From Flavobacterium sp. UBA807 (lineage in GTDB: Bacteria > Bacteroidota > Bacteroidia > Flavobacteriales > Flavobacteriaceae), in assembly GCA_002296885.1 (NCBI GenBank), contig DBIH01000103.1, forward strand, positions 1 through 12,245: a DNA stretch of 12,245 nt. The letters are read 5' to 3'. Each line of letters begins with the position of its first letter. Within the stretch, counting starts at the first letter, position 1. Below, one piece after another: positions 6,126 to 12,245 of the stretch. The notes beneath the pieces are model-generated. The model ran no database searches and had not been told where the DNA came from. It saw only the letters and a program-made list of their open reading frames with translations. The position numbers and the translations under genes are program-made.

Positions 6126-6150
6126 AGCTAAAGGCTAAAAGCTAATCGCT
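6126..6150 (-). repeat. Right heptad array, inverted copy of 6024-6049
   Basis: On the plus strand the units read GCTAAAG, GCTAAAA, GCTAATC, GCT. This is the reverse complement pattern of the left array. It overlaps the last two bases of the minus-strand lipoprotein stop codon. Confidence 0.8.
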
Positions 6151-7558
6151 ATTTCAGGTTTTCTTCAAACTTCGAATCAAAGATATTGGCAAAGGCATTT
6201 TTTATAAGACCTTTATCTCCAAGGATAATTGTTCGGTGAATTTTATTGATTGCCCATTTGTTTTTGATGTTTTCAAAATCGGAGCAACGTAGTTCAGTAA
6301 CGCCTTCAAATTTATAGTTTTCAAGTGTTTTTATCCAGTCTTCATTGCTATCATTAATGTTGACACCAACGAAGTTGTATTTTGGATATTTTGCTTTTAA
6401 GGCAATTACTTTTTTATGAACGGCTTCTAAATGGGATTTTGCATTAACGGTCCAAAAGAAAAAAACGGTATTTGGTTTAGCAAAATTAGATGATGGAATT
6501 TCATTACCATTCATATCTATAAGACTAACTTCAGGTAAAGTATCAGAAACCTTGAGCATCTGTATTGCATTGCACAGAGCCGTTATTTCATTTGTTTTGC
6601 TTTTATCGGTTGAAATCTTTTTATAGGTTTCGAGAAACTTTTGATTGTTTGTCATATTCTGATCTTCGAGCAGATAGGTAAAAGCAATATTGTTCAGGAT
6701 GTTATCTTTTACTTTGATATTTTTAATCAAGGTATCGGCAATCTTCATCTTGTTGATATTGGTTTTCAATGCTAAATCGGTTTCAGAAAAGTGGTTGTGA
6801 TAATTTATCGTTCCCATGTTATTGAGCATATGTGATAAGTACATCACATAAGGTGCATAATTGGAGAGCGCAGCATTGTTAAAATCTATATTCTTGCGGT
6901 AATTATAATAATCAGCAGGCAGTTTTTCAATGACATCTTCTCCAGTCCTGATTTTATGTACTATAGGATATATTTCTTTTTTAGAGTAGTAGTTAAAATC
7001 TAAAGAAGCTTTGGCATAAATATCAAAATCATCGCTCCATTTTATTTCTGCTTTTCTTTTATTGTAGAATTTGGTTTCCTTGGCATAGGTTGAATCTATC
7101 AGTTTGGAGAAATCCTCAAAATTATCATCGAAATATTCGAACATTTTGTATTTATCCTTTTCATTTTTCAGATACATTTCCATCAGGAAATTGTTTTTTT
7201 CATAACCCCGGCCACAGAAGGAAAGCGATTCGTCAAAGTCTTTTGAATTGACACGAACCATAATGCTGTCATTTTTATCAAAATAAACATATTGATATTC
7301 CGGCTCGTGTTTAAAGCTATAAAGTCCGGGAGCAAGCGAATCAAACTGAATGAAAAAACGGTTGTTTTTATCAAGCTTCAGAGTGTCGATAACTTCATTG
7401 TCTTTGCAGAAAAGAACATAAGGATTGTTAGGATTAACCACTTCGCCACCAAAATAAGCAACATACTCGCAACCTTTAAATTCATTTTTACACGAACTAA
7501 AGAGAACAATCATCGGGATAAGAAAACCTAAAGCCTTTATGTTATTAAACTTGTGCAT
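6149..7558 (-). CDS. Lipoprotein with a redox-inactive thioredoxin-like C-terminal domain
   Basis: From the ATG at 7558 the protein has 469 residues. The signal peptide ends in LFSSC with the lipidated Cys at 23. Residues about 30-110 (GGEVVNPNNPYVLFCKDNEVIDTLKLDKNNRF region) look like the DUF4369-type beta domain found before thioredoxin domains in Bacteroidota. A helical, Lys/Asp/Tyr-rich middle (about 115-330) follows. Residues about 335-460 show a TlpA/AhpC-type thioredoxin fold: LPEVSLIDMNGNEI, TVFFFW, then helix and NFVGVNIN. The active site that should read WCxxC is WTVNAK (369-374), and the usual cis-Pro region reads HRTIIL. Thiol redox activity is therefore unlikely. A TTG at 7579 would add seven residues but lies inside a TAATTTTG promoter box, so the ATG is preferred. 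Its role is unknown. Confidence 0.88.
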   Translation of the reverse strand: MHKFNNIKALGFLIPMIVLFSSCKNEFKGCEYVAYFGGEVVNPNNPYVLFCKDNEVIDTLKLDKNNRFFIQFDSLAPGLYSFKHEPEYQYVYFDKNDSIMVRVNSKDFDESLSFCGRGYEKNNFLMEMYLKNEKDKYKMFEYFDDNFEDFSKLIDSTYAKETKFYNKRKAEIKWSDDFDIYAKASLDFNYYSKKEIYPIVHKIRTGEDVIEKLPADYYNYRKNIDFNNAALSNYAPYVMYLSHMLNNMGTINYHNHFSETDLALKTNINKMKIADTLIKNIKVKDNILNNIAFTYLLEDQNMTNNQKFLETYKKISTDKSKTNEITALCNAIQMLKVSDTLPEVSLIDMNGNEIPSSNFAKPNTVFFFWTVNAKSHLEAVHKKVIALKAKYPKYNFVGVNINDSNEDWIKTLENYKFEGVTELRCSDFENIKNKWAINKIHRTIILGDKGLIKNAFANIFDSKFEENLK

Positions 7559-7576
7559 TAATTTGAGACCAGTAAA

Positions 7577-7584
7577 CAAAATTA
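7577..7584 (-). promoter_or_regulatory. -7 box of the thioredoxin-like lipoprotein gene
   Basis: Read on the minus strand, TAATTTTG (7584 to 7577) matches TAnnTTTG. It lies 18 bp before the ATG at 7558 and supports that start over the upstream TTG. No good -33 element is seen. Confidence 0.5.
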
Positions 7585-7696
7585 GTCTGATACTTTTAAT
7601 TTTACTGTTAAGCTATCGTTAAAGTTAAATTGAGGTAAATATGCTGTTTTATCATTAATTACACAACATTTTTTTAATGAAATTAGCTTTATTTAA

Positions 7697-9352
<1,656 letters not shown>

Positions 9353-9353
9353 T

Positions 9354-9382
9354 AAAAACTCCCGCCAATAGCGGGAGTTTTT
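9354..9382. terminator. Bidirectional terminator between ABC-F and methyltransferase genes
   Basis: A perfect 12-bp stem, A5 plus CTCCCGC (9354-9365) with GCGGGAG plus T5 (9371-9382), has a CAATA loop. It starts just after the ABC-F stop codon and overlaps the stop codon of the convergent methyltransferase gene. Confidence 0.93.
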
Positions 9383-10013
9383 ATTTCTTAACAATGAAAA
9401 TCAAATGAGTATCAAAAACACCTTCTGATTTTTCATAGTTAATACGGAGCAGATGTAAAGTTTTGAAACCACATTCATCTAAAACTTTCTGAAGATAATC
9501 AGCCTGATGATAATACACAAACATTGTATGCTGACCATCGCTACTAGTTTGCAATTCCGATTTTTCATAATCGTTTTCAATCACACTGAAATACAAAATT
9601 CCGCCATCTTTTAAAAGAGCGTGACTGTTTTTTATGAGTTGAATGCTTTCTTCTTTAGATAAATAAGGCATGCAGAATCCACACATCACGGCATCAAATT
9701 TTTGATTGATCTCATTGATGTTTCTTGCATCCATAATCTTAAATTCTGCTGAGGGATTATTTTTCTCAGCAAGATCAATCATACTTGGTGCAACATCTGT
9801 TGCCAGAATTTTATAGTTCTGATGTTTGCCCAATAAGTATTTGGTAATATTCCCAGGGCCGCAGCCAATCTCAAAAATGGAAGCATTTTCATTTGCAACG
9901 GCTTGGCAAAACAAATCATAAGAATCATCATAAATATCCATTTCCATGAATTTATCCTGATACTTTTGTGCCAGTTTATCCCAGGTTTGTATGGTTGTTT
10001 GGTTGCGGTTCAT
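9381..10013 (-). CDS. Class I SAM-dependent methyltransferase
   Basis: A soluble 210-residue methyltransferase. Motif I, FEIGCGPGN (47-55), binds SAM. Asp73 in ATDVAPSMIDLAEK is the acidic residue at the end of strand 2 that holds the ribose. MDARNI (94-99) and FDAVMCGFCMPYL (106-118) mark motifs II and III, followed by LLKDGGILYFSV (133-144), the usual post-motif. The N-terminus (TWDKLAQKYQDKFM) is the typical cap helix of the Methyltransf_11/25-type group. The substrate is not readable from the sequence. It may act on a small molecule, since no RNA- or protein-binding domain is present. It is divergent from pyrR with 94 bp between start codons, and convergent with the ABC-F gene. Confidence 0.9.
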   Translation of the reverse strand: MNRNQTTIQTWDKLAQKYQDKFMEMDIYDDSYDLFCQAVANENASIFEIGCGPGNITKYLLGKHQNYKILATDVAPSMIDLAEKNNPSAEFKIMDARNINEINQKFDAVMCGFCMPYLSKEESIQLIKNSHALLKDGGILYFSVIENDYEKSELQTSSDGQHTMFVYYHQADYLQKVLDECGFKTLHLLRINYEKSEGVFDTHLIFIVKK

Positions 10014-10057
10014 AAGCTAAATACATTTCCGGCTAATTTATAAAATTCTGTCGCGAG

Positions 10058-10088
10058 TTGATACACTCAATAAAAAAGACTATTTTTA
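10058..10088 (+). promoter_or_regulatory. Possible promoter of pyrR-pyrB
   Basis: A TTG at 10058-10060 lies 20 bp before TATTTTTA (10081-10088), which differs from TAnnTTTG in the last base. The start codon of pyrR is only 19 bp further on, leaving a very short leader with no room for an attenuator. Confidence 0.4.
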
Positions 10089-10107
10089 CAACCCAAACAG
10101 CACTATC

Positions 10108-10641
10108 ATGAGTCAGAAAGTATTGCTTACTTCCAAAGAAGTCAATATCATACTCCACCGTTTGGCTTGTCAGTTAATCGAAAATCACCTCGATTTTTCC
10201 AATTCCGTTCTCATCGGAATTCAACCACGTGGTGTTTTATTGGCGCAACGCTTAAAGACCATTTTAGAAAACGATTATAATATCAAAAACATACCATTAG
10301 GCTTTCTTGACATTACTTTCTTCCGTGATGATTTCCGTCGAGGCGAAAAGCAATTAGAAGCCAACAAAACACAAATAGATTTCCTTGTGGAAGACAAAAG
10401 AGTTGTATTCATTGATGATGTTCTTTTTACAGGAAGAAGCATTCGCGCTGCCCTAACCGCAATACAATCTTTTGGAAGACCGTCAGAGATTGAACTTCTG
10501 GTCTTAATTGACAGAAGGTTTAGCCGTCACCTGCCCATTCAACCCGATTACCGCGGCCGACAGGTGGATGCCATCAATGATGAAAACGTAAAAGTCTGCT
10601 GGAAAGAAAAAGACGGAAAAGATGCAGTATATTTGATTTAA
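10108..10641 (+). CDS. pyrR: PyrR-like protein: phosphoribosyltransferase of pyrimidine synthesis
   Basis: A 177-residue type I phosphoribosyltransferase matching PyrR, which in Bacillus binds pyr mRNA to attenuate transcription and also has weak uracil phosphoribosyltransferase activity. Visible motifs are IGIQPRGVLLAQRL (36-49), LDITFFRDDF (67-76), the PRPP loop VVFIDDVLFTGRS (99-111) and LIDRRFSRHLPIQPDYRGRQV (133-153), the PyrR-specific segment. Length fits the family. It lies 56 bp upstream of pyrB on the same strand, which supports the assignment. A classical PyrR-binding leader with terminator and anti-terminator is not visible before pyrR or between pyrR and pyrB, so RNA-based regulation here is uncertain. 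Confidence 0.92.
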   Translation: MSQKVLLTSKEVNIILHRLACQLIENHLDFSNSVLIGIQPRGVLLAQRLKTILENDYNIKNIPLGFLDITFFRDDFRRGEKQLEANKTQIDFLVEDKRVVFIDDVLFTGRSIRAALTAIQSFGRPSEIELLVLIDRRFSRHLPIQPDYRGRQVDAINDENVKVCWKEKDGKDAVYLI

Positions 10642-10665
10642 CCCTTCGACTGTGCTCAGGGTGAC
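10642..10665. repeat. REP-like palindromic element between pyrR and pyrB
   Basis: Starting right after the pyrR stop codon, CCCT...AGGG (10642-10645 with 10657-10660) encloses TCGACTGTGCTC, and GTGAC follows. The motif CCCTTCGACTGTGCTCAGGG is one I recall as a scattered intergenic repeat in Bacteroidota and other bacterial genomes. The recollection is not verified, and only one copy occurs in this window. Confidence 0.5.
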
Positions 10666-10697
10666 AAAAAAGAAATGGATTTAAACACAACTATAAA

Positions 10698-11627
10698 ATG
10701 TCCGAACTATCAGTTAATCATTTATTAGGAATAAAATATCTGAACAAAAAGGATATTGATTTGATTTTTGAAACTGCTGAGCATTTCAAGGAAGTCATCA
10801 ATCGTCCAATCAAAAAAGTGCCATCACTGCGCGACATTACCATAGCCAACATTTTCTTTGAAAACAGTACCCGAACTAAATTATCTTTCGAATTAGCTGA
10901 AAAACGTCTTTCCGCAGATGTCATCAGTTTTTCAACCGCACAATCTTCTGTTAAAAAAGGAGAAACACTCATAGATACCGTCAACAACATCCTATCTATG
11001 AAAGTAGATATGGTTGTTATGCGTCATGCCAATCCAGGAGCAGCCTATTTCTTATCGCAAAACGTAAAAGCAAGTATCATAAACGCAGGAGACGGGGCAC
11101 ATGAGCACCCAACACAGGCACTATTAGATAGTTTTTCAATAAAAGAGAAACTTGGAAGAGTGGGAGGTAAGAAGGTTGTAATTGTTGGAGATATTCTTCA
11201 TTCACGTGTTGCATTATCAAACATTTACGCTCTCAAGATGCAGGGCGCTGAAGTAAAAGTCTGCGGACCAAAAACGCTAATTCCTAAATACATAGAAAGC
11301 CTTGGCGTAACTGTTGAACCAAATCTGCGAAAAGCCTTAGAATGGTGCGATGTAGCTAATATGCTCCGTGTGCAGAACGAACGAATGGACGTAAATTATT
11401 TCCCGTCAACAAGAGAATATGCACAACAATACGGAGTAGATAAAGCATTGTTAGATTCACTGGACAAGGAAATCGTAATCATGCATCCCGGTCCAATCAA
11501 TCGAGGTGTTGAAATTACTTCTGATGTCGCCGATTCAAAGCAATCGATTATCTTAGATCAGGTAGAAAATGGTGTTGCCATAAGAATGGCGGTCATTTAC
11601 CTTTTGGCATCAAAAATTCAGCATTAA
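10698..11627 (+). CDS. pyrB: Aspartate carbamoyltransferase catalytic subunit
   Basis: PyrB joins carbamoyl phosphate and L-aspartate to N-carbamoyl-L-aspartate, the first committed step of UMP synthesis. At 309 residues it has the standard length. The carbamoyl-phosphate site STRTKLSFE (57-65), the 80s loop SSVKKGET (83-90), MRHANPGAA (108-116), HEHPTQALLD (135-144), GDILHSRVALS (164-174), LRVQNER (223-229) and HPGPINRG (263-270) are all intact, covering both the carbamoyl phosphate and aspartate domains. It follows pyrR in an apparent two-gene operon. No pyrI regulatory subunit follows, since a terminator and then a convergent gene come next; the enzyme may therefore work as a simple trimer, as in many bacteria. 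Identification is secure. Confidence 0.97.
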   Translation: MSELSVNHLLGIKYLNKKDIDLIFETAEHFKEVINRPIKKVPSLRDITIANIFFENSTRTKLSFELAEKRLSADVISFSTAQSSVKKGETLIDTVNNILSMKVDMVVMRHANPGAAYFLSQNVKASIINAGDGAHEHPTQALLDSFSIKEKLGRVGGKKVVIVGDILHSRVALSNIYALKMQGAEVKVCGPKTLIPKYIESLGVTVEPNLRKALEWCDVANMLRVQNERMDVNYFPSTREYAQQYGVDKALLDSLDKEIVIMHPGPINRGVEITSDVADSKQSIILDQVENGVAIRMAVIYLLASKIQH

Positions 11628-11652
11628 AAAACCCCAATTCAATCGGGGTTTT
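11628..11652. terminator. Bidirectional terminator after pyrB
   Basis: AAAACCCC (11628-11635) pairs with GGGGTTTT (11645-11652) over a 9-base loop. It separates pyrB from the convergent DUF349 gene, whose stop codon lies 3 bp beyond. Confidence 0.82.
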
Positions 11653-11655
11653 ATT

Positions 11656-12245
11656 TTATTCTGATTTTATACTTCTAAGTTGTTTTAGCTTTTCTTTCCA
11701 GGTAGCTAATTCTTCTTTTTGTTTTTCAATGTTAGACATCACTTCTTTCACCATCGGATTATCTGCCTTTGCATTGGCGAAGAACTGAATGTTGTTCTCC
11801 AATTGGAAAAGATTACTTTGTACTTCCTCAATCTTACGCATGATGAATACTTTCTCGTTGTCCAATTTTCTGGTATTTTCTGCGCCCGAAAGATTTTCAA
11901 GTCGGTTAGCATAACGTGCCATCTCATTATCTTTCTTGCTGGCACTCAGTTTTTCAAATAAAGCATCGAGTATTTTATTGAATTTACCTTCAATATGTCT
12001 TCGCGCAAAAGGAACTTTACCAAAACTTTTCCAGGTTTCGATGTGCGCTTTAATAGCATCCAAATCGGCTTTATGCTCTCCAATGAGTTCAAAAGATTTG
12101 ATGGTTTCCAGGTACGCTTTTTTCTTTTCAAAAGCTTCAAGCTCTTCAGCATTGGCTTCGTTTTTCTGCTCTTTAAGTTTTTCAAAATACTCATTGCATG
12201 CTGCTCTGAATTCAGTCCAAAGTTTATCAGAGAATTTTCTTGGTA
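11656..12245 (-). CDS. DUF349 domain protein, 3' part (N-terminus beyond the window)
   Basis: The minus-strand frame is open from its stop at 11656 to the right edge, about 195 residues, so this is only the C-terminal part. It is highly charged and helical, rich in Lys and Glu. One DUF349-like repeat is recognisable near the edge (KLWTEFRAACNEYFEKLKEQ), followed by another helical segment with HIETWKSFGKVPFARRHIE and FNKILDALFEKL, and a C-terminal coiled coil (KVFIMRKIEEVQSNLFQLEN, then EKQKEELATWKEKLKQL). DUF349 proteins have no firmly established role that I can rely on. The fragment contains an in-frame TTG at 12061-12063 that should not be taken as the start, because the homologous sequence continues upstream of it. 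Confidence 0.82.
   Translation of the reverse strand, partial: PRKFSDKLWTEFRAACNEYFEKLKEQKNEANAEELEAFEKKKAYLETIKSFELIGEHKADLDAIKAHIETWKSFGKVPFARRHIEGKFNKILDALFEKLSASKKDNEMARYANRLENLSGAENTRKLDNEKVFIMRKIEEVQSNLFQLENNIQFFANAKADNPMVKEVMSNIEKQKEELATWKEKLKQLRSIKSE

Noticed and set aside
10014..10107. PyrR attenuator or riboswitch before pyrR
   Set aside because: The space after the best promoter candidate is too short and contains no stable stem.
11946..12194. Separate small minus-strand gene near the right edge
   Set aside because: It is out of frame with the DUF349 coding sequence, which stays open across the same stretch with recognisable family sequence.

Overview
The window looks like a chromosomal housekeeping stretch from a Flavobacteriia-type Bacteroidota genome, probably Flavobacterium or a close relative. 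The evidence is a low G+C content, A-rich start regions with almost no Shine-Dalgarno sequences, several promoter boxes of the Bacteroidota type TAnnTTTG, exported proteins whose signal peptides end just before Gln, two lipoproteins, and protein families typical of the group. I see no phage, transposase, CRISPR array or resistance cassette.

Layout from left to right. The 3' end of dnaK (1-417) ends at a strong terminator. A small exported protein of unknown function follows (555-1133) and converges on a Cys-motif/transmembrane protein with a carboxypeptidase-regulatory-like C-terminal region (1161-1874, minus). Upstream of the latter on the minus strand is a lipoprotein glutaminyl cyclase (1938-3017). 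Back to back with it lies the small bacterial SRP RNA gene ffs (about 3103-3199). Three consecutive hairpins separate ffs from a dipeptide epimerase (3287-4285). A 7-bp repeat tract leads into a short-chain dehydrogenase (4404-5210). A compact structured RNA (5259-5324) with its own promoter forms the leader of transaldolase (5362-6018). Transaldolase converges on a lipoprotein with a redox-dead thioredoxin-like domain (6149-7558, minus); the gap between them holds a terminator nested inside an inverted pair of heptad-repeat arrays.

The right part carries a YbiT-type ABC-F protein (7733-9352) whose second ATP site is degenerate, a SAM-dependent methyltransferase (9381-10013, minus), the pyrR-pyrB pair for pyrimidine synthesis (10108-11627), and the 3' part of a DUF349 protein (11656 to the right edge, minus). 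Convergent neighbours share bidirectional terminators at 1136-1162, 6069-6099, 9354-9382 and 11628-11652.

Functional links: PyrR and PyrB clearly belong together. The glutaminyl cyclase fits the Bacteroidota habit of exposing N-terminal Gln after signal-peptide cleavage, and two neighbouring proteins in this window have such a Gln. The other genes look like independent housekeeping units. No complete new multi-gene system is visible. The most interesting items are the asymmetric ABC-F protein, the structured RNA leader of tal, and the heptad-repeat intergenic elements.
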